DNA of 64,000 nt from Neckera pumila (GCA_963969595.1 OZ018410.1:39599413-39663412); one strand, 5' to 3'; numbered from the stretch's first letter, positions 13,638 to 27,394 are shown. Program-made: numbers and translations. The notes: a model not told the origin generated them from the sequence alone.

Positions 13638-14965
13638 TGAAGTAAGTTACAAGAAAAACTCTCCTCTAGAAACACCGTGGACACTGTTTCTAAGGGAAAA
13701 AGTCCAGGTTCATTGCCGGCGCTCATCGGCTCGTCTCTCCACCTCGCCTTCGTCAGTACTCCTCCGATCCCACCTCGCTTCCTGTTTTCCTCCAATTTTT
13801 CACTAGCAACGCATCGCATCGCATCGCACTCTCTTACAGGTCATTGCGATCTGCTTCCAACTCTTTTACTTGCAAGATTCGCTTCGCGCATCCATCGCAT
13901 CAGCCCCTTCTTTCAATTTCATTGACTGGACGGGATCCATTTGATTTCGAGTGGAGTTCGCAAATCAGATTCCAAGGGATTTGTGATGCTAGGTTCGTGT
14001 AGTAGTACTGCGGTCTCTTCTCTGTCTGCGCAATATTTGTTGCAATTTTTAGGTCATGGTCTCGTTTTCTTTGAGTATTTTGGGTTTTCAGTTTACGATC
14101 TTGTGTTTTGAAGGGCGTAGGGTTTCTCGATCCGCATCCTTTTTTTCTGCATCGTTCCAGCTGATTTGTTATAATCTGGAGCTAGAATCGATCTCATGTC
14201 GGTTTGGAGCTGTAATCTCATGAATGAACAATAGTTTGGGGTTGTAAAGGTAGTCGGTATTGCATCTTCGTATTTGGAATTAGCTTGCAGTTCTTTGAGA
14301 TTAGGTTAGAGGTTCCGTGAATAGTAGCTTGCTTTTGTAAAGTTAGATATTATTCTGACCTTCTATTCAGACTTAGAGTTTAGTTGTGTTTGATTAGGTT
14401 ATAGTTGTCTGGAAGTAGTTTAGAAATACTAGTAAGATTTAATGAATTATTAAGTAGAATAGAAATAAAGGAGAAAGCAGTCGGGTATGGTGTTATGAAC
14501 GTTTGTATTTGGATCATGACAATCATGAATTGTCGGTATTTCTCTGGACTTGTTTTGAATGATTCAGGCAACCTTGATTCAGCTTAAGCTGTAAAAATGT
14601 AGCCTTGTTTTGGTTCTCAAGCGTGTTGAAACGATGCTATTCCTTTTACTTTCTTTTTGATCTGCTCTGATAGATTTTCAAAAATTTGCAGTTGCAGACT
14701 TCTGCTTGGAGGAGTCTTGAACTATTTGAATGAGGCTTGGACTATTTGGAGAAGCACTTGAAGGGTCTACATTTCACACGGATGGTCCAAGGCTGAGGTT
14801 ATAGTATAAAGTAAGAAAGGCAAACTTTCGTCCACATATTCTTAGTGGATTCCTAAAAATATTGTTATTTGGTTCTGTGGGCAATGGTTACAGTACACCC
14901 AAAATGCATGTGATTATTATATGGAGTTATGTTATTAATTTGTGAATTTCACGAAAAAGACCTGT

Positions 14966-15005
14966 CCCTCACTATGCGTTCAAAAGACAGGCCTCACACT
15001 ACCTG
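14966..15005 (+). repeat. 40-bp direct repeat, copy 2
   Basis: It begins CCCTCACTATGCGTTCAAAA and is the partner of 13598-13637 with one mismatch. It sits about 280 bp before the GlnRS start codon, probably in the 5' leader. Confidence 0.9.
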
Positions 15006-15281
15006 GACTGAGCAGCGACTACACGAGAGGAGCGCGGAGACACTCAGGACCCTGTCAGGAGTTCAGACACCATCGTCCGCAGGCAGGATTCAGTTTTTGA
15101 CTGAATTGGGGAATCGTGGTGCACAGGTCGGTGCCATATTGTTGGAGCCATATTATTGGGTTCATTTGCGATTTTGGGTTTGAGTTTGTGCGAGCGTGAT
15201 CAGTTTGAAAGCTCTGCTTTTTGTTTTTGTTTTGTAAAAGTCAAGGATTGTTTGATACGTGTAGGGGGAAGGAGTTTCAAA

Positions 15282-18200
15282 ATGCCCGTGGATAGCGAAT
15301 CGACTGGGGTCCGGGATCCCGCCGCTCTCTCACTTTTCAAGAGCATCGGTCTCGATGCCAAAACTGCAGCTAATGCGGTGGCAAATCCCAAAGTCACCGC
15401 TAATCTCACCAATGTCGTGCACGAGGTGTGCTTCTAGCCCTTCTATTGTATTGTATTGTGAAATTCATGTCGTACAATTACACGTTGCGTCCTGTTCTGT
15501 CCGAATGAACTCTGTTTCAATTTTTGAATGTTCAGGCTGGCGTTGAGAATGGTTGTGACAAGTCCGTGGGCAATCTTCTTTATACTGTAAGTATATTTTA
15601 TTTATTTACATGCTCTCTTTTGGATTCAGATTATACATGATTGCTGTTAATTTTTTTTCCTAATTGTAGCATGTCCATCTTGGAGTTGCTGATGAAACTA
15701 TGTCGTCTTGCTGACCTCAGAAGCAACAACTTCACAGTTGTTATGCTTAAAGTTGTGACATTAGAGCTTATGGACTCTTGGTTTCTAAAATTTCCATTTT
15801 TGCATTCTCACTTAGATTACCACAATAGGAAGAAGGTAGCTGTTAGACCGAAGGTCGACACCACTAATAGGTATCAGAGCATTAAAACCTGATCAACCTG
15901 TCCAATAGTGCTATGAAAAGCAAAACCATCATTGGCTACTCCTCGTATATTTCTCACAATTGGTGAGGGTCTGCAGGTGGCCACCAAGTTCCCGATCAAT
16001 GCCCTGAAGCATCGAGCTGACTTATGTAAATATATCTCAAACAATCAGGTACCTAGATGGGAGTTGGAAGAGAGTTTGTTGTTTCCACTTATCTGCATGG
16101 CTATTCCATTGTTTTTGACTTCTTAATTTGAGCTCCTAATTTCGCCTTTTGTCATCAAATTGTATTGTGATTGATGTTCTGTTGGTTGGTGCGGCGCAGA
16201 TCAAGACCATACCTCAGGTTGAAGCTGCACTCGGGTTCTTTGCTCTTGTGGGGTCAGATTCGTATGATGTTGCCGAGCTTGAGACGAAGTGTGGTGTTGG
16301 TATGGAATTTATATGCTCAAATTCTAGCAAACTTGTCAATCTTGGGTGGTGGAGTGGTAGCAGATTTGTCGTTGTAAAGAGTACGAGGCGGCAAATGTTT
16401 ATGCTAATCGGGTGCAGTCGGTATTTGCGTGGTCCTCTATATTCTGGAGGCATTTGTGCTTTTAATTCCTAAAGTTAACCTGTGTTTTTTGGTTTTCTGT
16501 ATTGTATTTATAGAGTCTCATTTTATGCTATGATTTTGCTGCAGGTGTGGAAGTTTCTCCGGCCGAGATCAAAGCGGCTGTGTCATCTGTTATTAACGTG
16601 AACAAGGACATTCTACTGGAAGAACGCTATCGAACCAATGGTGAGATTATGTTTTCTTTGGTCTGTTTGTTGTTGGTTCTCTCGTGGGTTAGTTTCAGTC
16701 GTTCGCTTACTTGCGAAGAATATCAAGCGCCTACAGTAATCGCAAGTGAATTCATTCCAAATAAGAATGCATAAGTTCATATACCGGTAGTCCTCAGTAA
16801 GTTACCTTTTTTACAAACCGTAATATTGAAAGTGTATGCTATACTACCTCTAGAATTTAAATTTTTGCAAAGAGTTGAAAGAAGTTTAGTTCCTATGTAT
16901 TGATCATACATATGCATTTAAAATAGCTTTAATAAGTAGAAACATTAAATAGAATCATATTAAAGAAGTGTCAAACTGTCACTTGTCATTATTCCACCGA
17001 TTGAAAAATTGAAAAACTGAAAAACTCTAATTAACAGTCTTAGAATTTAAAATTCCAGTAACCACATGTGACACTTTCTACTAAATCTAGGAAATTCATT
17101 CTTTGAATGAGGGCCTTATTTTGCTCCTATTGCTCCGAACAAAAATCTCATTTCGATTAGGCACCTCAACTTTTTACATTTTTGAGCTGTTGCTACGTCT
17201 CTTCTCTTGGGAGAGAGTCAACAAATTGAGTCTTTCAGTGAATTTGCCTATTCATTGTATCGGAGAATGTATGCAGAGGTTTGAATCTGTGAAATATTGT
17301 TTTCTACAAATCAATGTGTCAGAAGTGAGGAGCTTTTTTTTTTGAGTTGTTTTCTACGAATCAATGTGTCAGAAGTTGTGATTACCACTTGTTTGAGGGA
17401 GCCTAATCGATTTGGGGGGGATTTTTAGTTGGAATCCTTCTCTCGCAGGTGCGCTCAAAGTTGCCTTGGGCAGACGGGAAACTAGCAATGGTATTCAAGA
17501 CTTTCCCTCGTCTCTGTGACTTGTCGTAATGCATCTGCTTTTATGCTATGTTTGCATGTTAGGAAGTGGATCGTGTGCTTATGGTTTTAATCAGCATTTT
17601 GTTCCTCTGGAGGTACAATGAGCTCATATTGCTTGGGTCCATCTGGTATTTGCACTCGTATGTGAGCCTAAGTATTTTCAGTGAGCGTATTCATCTTTTA
17701 ATAAGCAACAAAGTTGATGATTAATGAAAGAGACGATTTTCCTTGGTCTCCTCCTTTTATGTGCTTTAAGAAATTCTTGAACTGAGAAAATGTGCATAAG
17801 TGGTAGTCTGGTACTTGGATTTGGTAATTGAACCTCCGTGTGGCTGTTGCGCAGGAAGAGTTGCAGACCCAGATTAAGGGTCTGCTTGGAGAAAAGACTG
17901 CTGCAGATGATGAAAAGCTCGTCAAGAAAAAGAAAGAGAAAAAACCAAGAGCGGAGGTGCGGATTTTCAGTATGCCTTTTTGGTTACCCTGTTTGAGCAC
18001 TAAAAATAGAAAGTCTATTTTGGAAGCTAATAATTGATTTTACTTGTAGCAATTTTCAGAAGATATAACCTTATGTTCAATAATGTAGGGTTTGATTTTT
18101 TTTTCATTGGTACGTTTTGTTATTTTATCTTTTAGCGTCGTAACTGATTCATTTCAACTCCTGTACGGTAGATATGGAAGCGACCACGTTTGGTCAATTC

Positions 18201-21200
18201 GGCACTTAGGGGTTCAATTGATTTGGGCACTTAATGAACCCTAATAATCGAGACGTGTCATGTCTCCAAGTATTTCATATCCGACTATGTATATAAATTA
18301 AAAAAGTTTGGAGTTTGTCCAGATGCTAATAGCAGAGTTTCTTGGTAACCATCCAGGAGCCTTCTTCCGCAGCAGGGACTGAGCAGTCCCTCACAGTTGG
18401 TGAAGCTTTAGAGGAGAACGACCCTTATTCCATCTTCCCAAAGCCTGAAGACAACATATCAGTACATTCCTGCCCCTTGATTTCCCGCTGTTTTAAATGT
18501 GTAGCTCCTTATGTATCCCTGAAGAACATGCTTTTACTATGTGAGGGTGAATGCTCATTTGAAATCGTTTTAAAATTTTCTGTGTTTATATTCAGGTGCA
18601 TACAGAGGTCTTTTTCAGTGACGGCACTATTTTGCGACCACAGAATCCTCGGATCAGGCTGGAGAAACATCTTAAGGATACTGGTGGCAAGTTCTACACT
18701 CGATTCCCTCCAGAGCCTAATGGTTATTTGCACATTGGTCATGCCAAGGTAAATATTCCTTGTCTGCTCCCTGCTACAGTGATCAGATTCGTGGAAGGTT
18801 TTGATGGAAAATGTGAATAATTACTATAGGACGAGGATATTTCGAGCTCCCAATGTGTGAAATGGGTGCTTTCTGAATCAAAAATATCATCGTCTGTGAA
18901 AATTTGCAGGCCATGTTTGTTGACTTTGGACTTGCAAAGGAAACCGGAGGAAACTGCTATCTGAGGTGAGCTCACATTATCTGTTATAAAATCTCATTTG
19001 TCTTAAATTTCTGGGGACCTTGAAGTCTGTATTTTTTGAGCTGTGCCTTGTTTTTTTCACTAGCAATTGATACTTATCGATGCTATCTCTGTTTTGCGTG
19101 CATAATGCTCAATTCAGGAGTAATACCTCGTGGATTGTTTAGACTCATACTCTACTATGAGAGGTGCCTGGTCAAGGTTTGGGTAAGATGCTTCAATTTC
19201 AGCATCTAACTTTGTAATTTGACACAAATGTTACATTTGATTGTAGGTTTGACGATACTAATCCTGAAGCGGAGAAGCAGGAGTATATTGATCACATTCA
19301 TGAAATTGTGAATTGGATGGGATGGAAGCCTTTTCAGGTTCACATGCATAACTTTCTACTCTGTCGTCAGAATATTAAAGTATCCTACTAGATGTCGACA
19401 CTTTTGGGGTATTTTCTGAGTCCAATGCTCCGAATTTGTTGTCATGCAGGTAACGTACAGTAGCGACTACTTCCCTCAGCTCTTCGATTTGGCTGTGGAG
19501 CTGATCAAGAGAGGACGTGCTTATGTGGACCACCAGGTATATCATTGCTGCATTAGTGTTCCTTGCGTAATTCTGTTGATATTTCGCTCCATCTCCATAT
19601 ATTTTTCGGTATCACAACCTGGTGGGTTGTACACCGTATTTAGCTTTCAATCTTTTCTGTTGGTATCCAGAGGGCCTGCCTATTTTAACTGGCTATTGAT
19701 AAATTGGGCAGACAGCAGAGGAAATCAAATTGTATCGATCAGAAAAGAAAGACAGTCCGTGGAGGAACAGGCCAATTGAAGAGTCACTTAAGCTCTTTGA
19801 GGATATGAGACGTGGCCTGATTGATGAAGGCAAGGCAACACTTAGAATGAAGCAGGACATGAAGAACGAAAATCCGAACATGTACGACCTCATTGCGTAT
19901 CGGATAAAGGTATGACAGCAATTGAAAAATTCTTGAGTAACTTATGCATTGCTTCCATTTTGTGATATCAATCGTGTTTCAAATATCGTTGCGTGCCAAA
20001 TATTACTTCCTTGAAGTAGAGTTACCACTTCGGAATTTGGAAATTGGCGTCTAAGCTTTCCACTGAACAGCTTGTACATTGTGAATTAAAATTTAGTCAA
20101 ATTACAAACGCATAGAGTGGACTTTAGATGTCTGTTTGTTTTACTTCTGTTCCTACTTTGGCGGTAACAATGTTTATTTTCAAGATTTTCAACAATATAA
20201 TGTCGAAGTTGATGGTGACATTGGCGCGTAAACCGCTTGTGTGCAGTTTACTCCCCATCCTCATATTGGTGACAAATGGTGCATATATCCAAGCTATGAC
20301 TACACCCATTGTATCGTTGATGCTCTTGAGAATGTCACCCATTCAGTAAGTTCTCCTTGCTATTTCTAGTTCCTGTTTCTGAACATCAACAATGTTTTGA
20401 GTTGTTCGACTATTTGTTTCCTTATTTGATGACATGGCATGTGCAGCTGTGTACTTTGGAGTTTGAATCACGGAGAGCATCATATTACTGGTTGCTGGAC
20501 TCCCTTGATCTGTATCTTCCATATGTATGGGAATATGCTCGATTGAATATTACAAACACGGTTCTGTCTAAACGAAAAGTAAGCCGTGATATAACTCCTT
20601 GGCGTACTAATTTGAAGTTCATTGCTAGATTTATTCATTTTAGTCCTAGCTTGTGGAAAATTCTCCTGCCCATTGGGAAGAAGTTGGCTTCTATCAGAAT
20701 TTTTTCCTTCACTTCTTTAAATGGTAGTTGTAATATTCAATTAAGTTGTGTCAGATTAGACCTTACCAGTGTCTTCTTACAAGTCGAGAGTCAATGGTGT
20801 GGGATCCATAAACTTAGTCCTGGCAGACGAGATCATCAGTTTCTGCTTCAGTTTACAATCATTTGGTCAGAATTCGATTGTGCAACTTATCGCCTTTTAT
20901 CGTGCCGCTTCGCAGCTGAATTGCCTTGTCACGGATCACCACGTTGATGGATGGGATGATTGCCGACTACCAACACTTGCAGCCTTCCGCAGGAGAGGGT
21001 TCACTCCTGATGCCATAAATGCCTTCTGTAGGGGTATTGGCATTACTCGCAGGTGATTGCCTCTTTGTCTTCTCTTCGTGATTAACTTTAATAGGCTCCG
21101 GCTCTTTCATTGAATTTATTACATATGTAATGGACCTACATGACGTGCCGTTGATTTACGCTTTAGATCTTGAGAAAGGAGACGATGACAAGATTCACAA

Positions 21201-23280
21201 GTTAGGACTCCGCCACTAATTAATTTCTATTTCTTGCAACTTGTCTTACTTTGTGAAATAAGTCATAGCTTTTAAACAAGTTTTCTATGATCTGTTCTCA
21301 TTATGCGTGTGGAATGTATTATAGTGACAATCTGATACAGGTGGAGTTGCTGGAGCATTATGTAAGAGACGACTTGAATAAGAATGCTCCCAGAACCATG
21401 GTGGTTCTGAATCCTTTGAAGGTTTGTATTTCTCATTCCGTTTTCTATGGATTACGTTGTGTGAACGAAATAGAAGTGCGGCACAGATCTGTTGCGCACC
21501 TGACTTCATTTTTATTGTTGCTAGCGTAAATGAGTTGGCCGACTCTACGGCACTCTCTATTTCAGTCATGTGAATTGTTTCGTTGCCTGTGTTGAACCTG
21601 CTCCAGCATTGTGTAGCACTGGAAGACTGACTTTGGTCTGACTTGTAGGTCGTCGTTACGAACTTAACTGATGGTGAAGTTGAAGAGCTTGAGGCAAAGA
21701 TCTGGCCCGATGCAAGGGAAGGCAGTTACAAGGTAATATTGTTGGTCATCCACCTGCTGATCCTTTGAATGTCATCGGGGTGTACAGAAGGGTGTTTGGA
21801 GATCAGTGTTGGTTGTATTCCCTCAGTATTTTTGGACGGTTCGACAGGTGCCATTTTCAAAAGTTTTGTACATAGAGTCCAATGATTTTCGACTGGAGGA
21901 CTCCAAAGACTACTACGGCCTTGCACCAGGAAAGAGCGTCATACTTAGGTCAGTAATTTCTAATTGTGTAAATTGGCTGTACTGTTACCTTATCTCTTGT
22001 TTTGAGCTCATAATCCTAGTTGTGTTTCTTTTTTGTAAGACCAAGCACTTGATCTTTGAAGTAAACACTAAAATGAAATTTTTTCTCGCCTGCCGAAAGT
22101 AGTGGCTGATGATGGTACGCTCTGACAGGTGGGCATACCCTATCAAATGCACAAATGTGGTGTTAGCGGATGACAAGAAGACAGTATTGGAGGTTCATGT
22201 TGAATACGATCGTGAGAAGCGAACCAAGCCAAAGGTTTCTGGACTTTCCTGTTTTATCCTTACATCGTTTTTACTGGATTCTTTGATTGGACAGTGATAA
22301 GGTTATATTACTTTCAGCCACATCTATTCATGCTTACGTCGTTGATGTGATTTTTTTTGGTTGCACTGCAGGGTGTGATACACTGGGTGGCAGAACCCTC
22401 TCCTGGCGTTGAGCCCTTGAAAGTGGAGGTCCGTCATTATGACAAGCTCTTCAAATCTGAGGTTTGATCTCTTCATCTTTCTCTATATTTTAGTGATTCA
22501 ACTGCATTAGAGTTATGTTTAGCTTTAGCGATTATCTCTTTTATCTGTCCTTGATTAGATTGGAGATTTATCTACTTCTAAACAAGGTTGACGCTTCAAC
22601 CGAGAAGTTGTGAAATAGTTTAAGAAAAGTACACTGGCCAAGATTTCAGCGGCTTAATGATTTGGAAGGGGCACTATCTGATATTCTGTATATGATTGTT
22701 ATAATGGGAACCTAAGCAAGCTGTTTGGGTATCAAAGCTGATTCATTTCTTATACCAATATATTCGGTTTTACAGAATCCAAATGAGGTTGAAGACTGGC
22801 TTGGTGATTTCAACACCATGTCCAAAGTAGTCATTACTGGTGCTTATGGAGTGCCGCCTTTGGCGAACGCTAAAGAGGGAGACAAGTTCCAGTTTGAACG
22901 CTTAGGTGGGATAATTCATACTGCATTGAATTGAGCCATAGATTGTTTCTGCCATAGATTGTTTCAACACTGGTTTGGTGCTGATGTTTTGTCCTTTCTG
23001 GTGTGGCACACAACTTTTCTCCCAGAACATCTTCTAAATTTACTTAGTTTTATTTATTGGTAGCAATATTCTGCTGGGAAATAGCTGACCCTAGCTTGTG
23101 CAGGTGATTTAATTTTCTCTCCAACTTTCTCAGAAAAGTTTGCGTCTAAATATTTCTGAATTGTGTTTTGCAGGTTACTATTGTGTAGACCGGGATAGTA
23201 CTGCAGATAAAGTTGTCTTCAACAGGACTGTGACGTTGAGAGATTCTTACAAACCTACAAAGCTTACGTCCAAAAATTAG
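15282..23280 (+). CDS. Cytosolic glutaminyl-tRNA synthetase (class I)
   Basis: It charges tRNA-Gln with glutamine in the cytosol. There are 23 exons: 15282-15425, 15536-15586, 15977-16048, 16200-16299, 16545-16660, 17449-17490, 17855-17956, 18357-18461, 18596-18748, 18910-18965, 19247-19337, 19450-19536, 19712-19909, 20247-20345, 20447-20578, 20916-21052, 21325-21421, 21649-21732, 21848-21948, 22129-22234, 22372-22461, 22776-22905, 23174-23280. All are in phase, giving about 799 aa, matching the roughly 795 aa of the Arabidopsis enzyme. Domains in order: N-terminal GlnRS-specific region, a Lys-rich linker ([11 protein letters not shown]), the catalytic core with the HIGH motif in [10 protein letters not shown], the KMSKS-equivalent VLSKRK, and the anticodon-binding beta-barrels ending [12 protein letters not shown]. 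Exon 5 is least certain: a strong donor at 16641 would break the frame, so the weaker donor after 16660 was chosen. A usually conserved Pro is Cys in GWDDCRLPT. Confidence 0.93.
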
Positions 23281-24131
23281 ATAGTGGATTGTAGACACTA
23301 CATGGTCTAAGTGGCACATATATTTGAAGTGACACGGACAGCTTTCAGGATGGAAGCGCTGCGTGTTGCATTAAGGACGATCTAGTCTTAAATTCGAACA
23401 GGTAACAATTGCTGAAACATTGTTGTAGTATCATAGCGAATGTAATCTTCCAGGGAAATTACTCCCTCTTTACTGATGATGATCGAATTCAAGCTGCAAG
23501 TGTCGGGTGGTTGGAGCCTGTCACCGTATTCTTTCCTAGCTCGACACAGTTATGGGCTTACAGAGCAGTTTAGGAGACAAAATGTTCAACGCTGAATGCA
23601 GTAGACTCTTAGAATAGGAAGGAGAACTGTATTTTGAAACCCATTCTCTCTCGATTTTCACTACTTCTCTTGAAGAATGGGCTTTTAACATTGAAAACTC
23701 TACCTCACTTCCAACAGTGGAAGAATTGTTGAAGAACGTGAGGCAGTGCACTTCATGGCCAGTTTGTTCAACGTTAACCCTTGAAGGACGGGCCACTGAC
23801 CACTGCTTTCAAGCCTCATTGCCCATCACTCTATTTGTTGCCATTTTGCAACGAGATATGATTGAAGAATTTTATTTTCACTGCCCATCACTCTATTTGT
23901 TGCCATTTTGCAACGAGATATGATTGAAGAATTTTATTTTCACTGCCCATCACTCTATTTGCTCACTCTATTTGCTGCCATTTTGCAACGAGATATGATT
24001 GAAGAATTTTATTTTCACTGCCCATCACTCTATTTGTTGCCATTTTGCAACGAGATATGAATGAAGAATTTGATATTTATTTTTCAGAGATGAAGTCATA
24101 CGTCTGCTAGAAGTCATAAAATGATTAATTT
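23281..24131. other. GlnRS 3' flank containing a 62-bp tandem repeat
   Basis: Probable 3' untranslated and flanking sequence. From 23821 to about 24075 four head-to-tail copies of a 62-bp unit (GCCCATCACTCTATTTG start, TTTTATTTTCACT end) are almost identical. The third carries a 13-bp internal duplication of CACTCTATTTGCT. No gene is seen. Confidence 0.8.
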
Positions 24132-24796
24132 TTAACCCCTAAATGCCCGGGACACCAAATTTTGGTGTCGGCATTACTTTAAAGTTAAATAAAACCTAAC
24201 CAAATTGCTATTTTTAGAAGTTCATTTTTTTGTAAAATACTTTTTGAAGTCTAGTTTTAGCATCAAAAATTCGATTTTAAAAATGAATGATTGCGATTTT
24301 TCTATTCAAGATTTTGTGCAAGGGTACCCATTGCAATCTTGGCTTTCCGTAGTGTTACGGGGTCTTGAAAATGAGCCTCAAATTCACTAGATCTTAGAGG
24401 AAAAATCACATTAGAAATTCATTTAAAAAAATTGTAGAGTAGATTTTGAGAAGCCGTAAATTGATTGGGATCATGCATGTTAGGCCCTTTAACCTCATAT
24501 TTTTTTGGTTACACATTTTTTAGATGAGATATGCAAAAAGAAAACTAAAAGATTTTCATAGTTTTAACACCTTCATGGTCAAACATTATTGTTTTGATTC
24601 ATGAGTGACATTATTTTGATTCAGAAGTGACATTGTTGTGTTTTCTTTTCCTATGTGATTTTTAACATGTCTAGTTTGAATTCGTACAGTTATAATTCAA
24701 AAGAAATTGGCACAACTTATCAAAATGTTGACATTTTGTTCAAATTAGAACAAATTCCTAGAGGCTCAAAACAAGCCTTGGGCATTTAGGGATTAA
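24132..24796 (+). mobile_element. TTAA-flanked MITE, family A copy 2
   Basis: A 665-bp non-coding element with ends TTAACCCCTAAATGCC and, inverted, TTAATCCCTAAATGCC. Its interior matches family A at 29823, and in reverse at 11825. TTAA is duplicated at both edges. Confidence 0.87.
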
Positions 24797-24913
24797 TTGG
24801 GAAAATTTGAATTTACTATGAACTTTTTAAGAAAAAAACAAAGAAAACTCATATCAAATACAAATTGTACTCAAAAAATCTAGAATTTTCACCATAGATG
24901 TATATCATAGTGT

Positions 24914-25845
24914 TTAACCCCTAAAGTTCCATGACTATGTTTTCATTGAAAATGCTCAAAAACTACTATTTTTTAGAACAAGTACCAAATTTTTGAAAAA
25001 GAACTTTTTTGAGCCATTGAACCGTAGAATCTTGTAGTATACTGACTTGAGAACATGTGGTAAAAATTTCAGAACTTTCCACCATGTAAATCGCAAGATA
25101 TAAGCATTTGAATTGACAAAAATCCATTTTTTGTCCCTACGAAAAGCCGGGCAGTTGTTCTTCACAAGCTAACTTTTCTAAGAAAAAATGTTCAAAATGG
25201 TGGTGCTTCTTTGGATTCTTTTTCCTAGAAAAGTTGGCTACATGCTTGAAAAATTTCAGATCATTTGGAATTGTACAACATATAGGAAAAAAATAGTAAG
25301 TAGAAAGAAGTAGAGAATGATTCAAAATACTAAATTGTTAAGAAATTAATTATGGAATTGAAAAATTTCAATCCCAATGGTTGAAATGTTGTAATAAACA
25401 ATCTTTATCCTATGATTTTATTTTTTCAAAAAATATTGAAAACTGAGTAAGATAAAGGACTTCAAAGATTATTTTCAAGTAGAGAATCCATAACTGCCCG
25501 CATACAAAAAATCCTCATAACATTTGACTTGTTGATCAAAATGGAATGATTCAAAGCTTTCCACTCATATATAATTCTAGAAGACTAATTTCAAATTTTT
25601 GTTTTTGAAAAACGTGATTTTTTTTTATTTGCCCGGACTGCCCAGTTACAAAAAATAATAACATATTAGGCCATAACTTTTGACTCGTATTTCCAAATGT
25701 CATAAAACTTAGTGCATATGAAAGATATTCCTTGCTCCCACCTTCCATTAAAATTTGGGCCAAAAATATAGAAATCTCTAGTCATACATACCTGCCCAGA
25801 AATTCTATATGGCCAAAAAATGCATATTGGTCCTTTAGGGGTTAA
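24914..25845 (+). mobile_element. TTAA-flanked MITE, family C copy 1
   Basis: A 932-bp non-coding element begins TTAACCCCTAAAGTTCC and ends in inverted TTAACCCCTAAAGGACC. It aligns along its length with 57916-58787 (shared blocks TTTTCA(T/C)(T/C)(A/G)AAA, TTCACAAG, CTTTGGATTC). Both TTAA edges are intact. Confidence 0.87.
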
Positions 25846-27394
25846 CATCATGGTATAAACCAAAGTGATTGTGTCATTCTAAAATTAAAAAATAAATTCA
25901 CCATAGATGTATATTATAGTGTTTAACATCATGATATAAATCAAAGTGATTGTGTCATTCTAAAATTAGAAAATCAACAAATCATGGTTATATATTCAGA
26001 GTTCATACTACTACAAAATGCAAAAATTTATAAATTTTTCAGATGTTCTAATTGGAATAGAAACTATACTTAACAAGCTTCATTTCATTAATTGTATTCA
26101 AACTCAAAATCATTTTTATGGTTAAAATTCACATCAAGAGTAAATAGCAAGAAATGGACAAAATACAATATTAATAAGGGTGATTCATGGATTGAGCATC
26201 TTCTTTAGAAAAGTCAGTTTTACAGTATGAGAGAATTTACAATACTATTCACAAAAATGTAGTCAAGCAACTCCTCAAAAATTGGATGAAATTTATTTTT
26301 TTCCATCCTACAATTTTAGGTGAAGTCATCCAAATGGACATTTAGTATCCACAATAGCATTGTAAGGTTAAAACTCTTTAACCTTTGAAGGATGTAGTTC
26401 CCAAGCCATGACTAAGTTAGTCACCAAAATGCTCTAATCATTGGACCAATAGGTGTATCCTTTGTTTCTATAATAAACATTGTCATGTCACTTTGCATCA
26501 CTAGTAGTAGGCATCATAAACTACAAGTACTAGAATACACATACATGTTCGAAAGTAAATCCACATTGTAATAATGCATGAATGAACAACCATCCAATAA
26601 TAAGCATTCAAAATACTCCCAAATGCTTCTACTATATCTTGATAGAACTAGTCTTGCACATGGTTTGAAGCACACAAGGAGACACCTCAGATTAAGTAAA
26701 TTGGCAATCTTACCATCATCTACAAATAACCTTCAAGGTTCTCCATCTCCTAAATTTCATAAAACCTTCACATACAAGACTTGAAGAGAATGAAAGGGAA
26801 GGAGGGTTGGCCTTGGGTTTCTAGCAATCCTTTTTGCCTCCAAATATCCTTGTTCACACTTCAAACAACCTCAAAACACTAGTTTAGCCTTCCATTGACC
26901 AATTTGGTTATACAAAGTCAACAAATATCTTCTAACATGCTTCACAGAGTCCAAATGAATAGCTAACCATCATCAAAAAACATGACACATAAGTCATCTA
27001 TTAGACACATTTGATTGGCATTACAAACTAAGAGGACAAAAGTATTTAGCGAAGATCTCAGTCTATAAAGGTCTTGCATAAATTAAGGGCAAAAAGTATT
27101 TGAATGTTAATTTTCTAGTATACCGAGCATTAATGAGTGTGAATGAACAAAATTAAATACGAAATTGTATAGAATACTACACAAATATGGGATTTGAATT
27201 GAATGTATGAAAAAAAATTAAAAAACTTTGATTGTATAGATTGGAAGATTACAATTTTTGAATGTCAAGAATTTTGTTTCTCTTAACCTTCTTCAAAAGA
27301 ATCAACAAACTGATTCATCTTTTTGTTATATAGTTGCACATTACCATATTCATATTTGAGTGGTAGCTCTAGTTGAAAATATTTTTAAAAATAG
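25846..27394. other. AT-rich intergenic DNA
   Basis: No gene or element boundaries are recognised. A short block (ACCATAGATGTATAT...TAGTGTTTAACATCATG) just after the family C element repeats a stretch just before it (24892-24915), so local duplication has occurred around that insertion. Confidence 0.5.

Larger units (their letters stand above)
12469..15281 (+). other. Upstream region of the GlnRS gene, no firm gene
   Basis: This is mixed sequence with several leader-like stretches. ATG 13551 to TGA 13640 opens a 29-codon frame (MAIRLLQTYTRQPCFLPQYA...) rich in Arg, Gln and Thr with no acidic residue, resembling a mitochondrial presequence but followed by a stop. A 40-bp segment is duplicated at 13598 and 14966. 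Part of 14929-15281 is probably GlnRS 5' leader. No complete gene can be supported. Confidence 0.4.
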
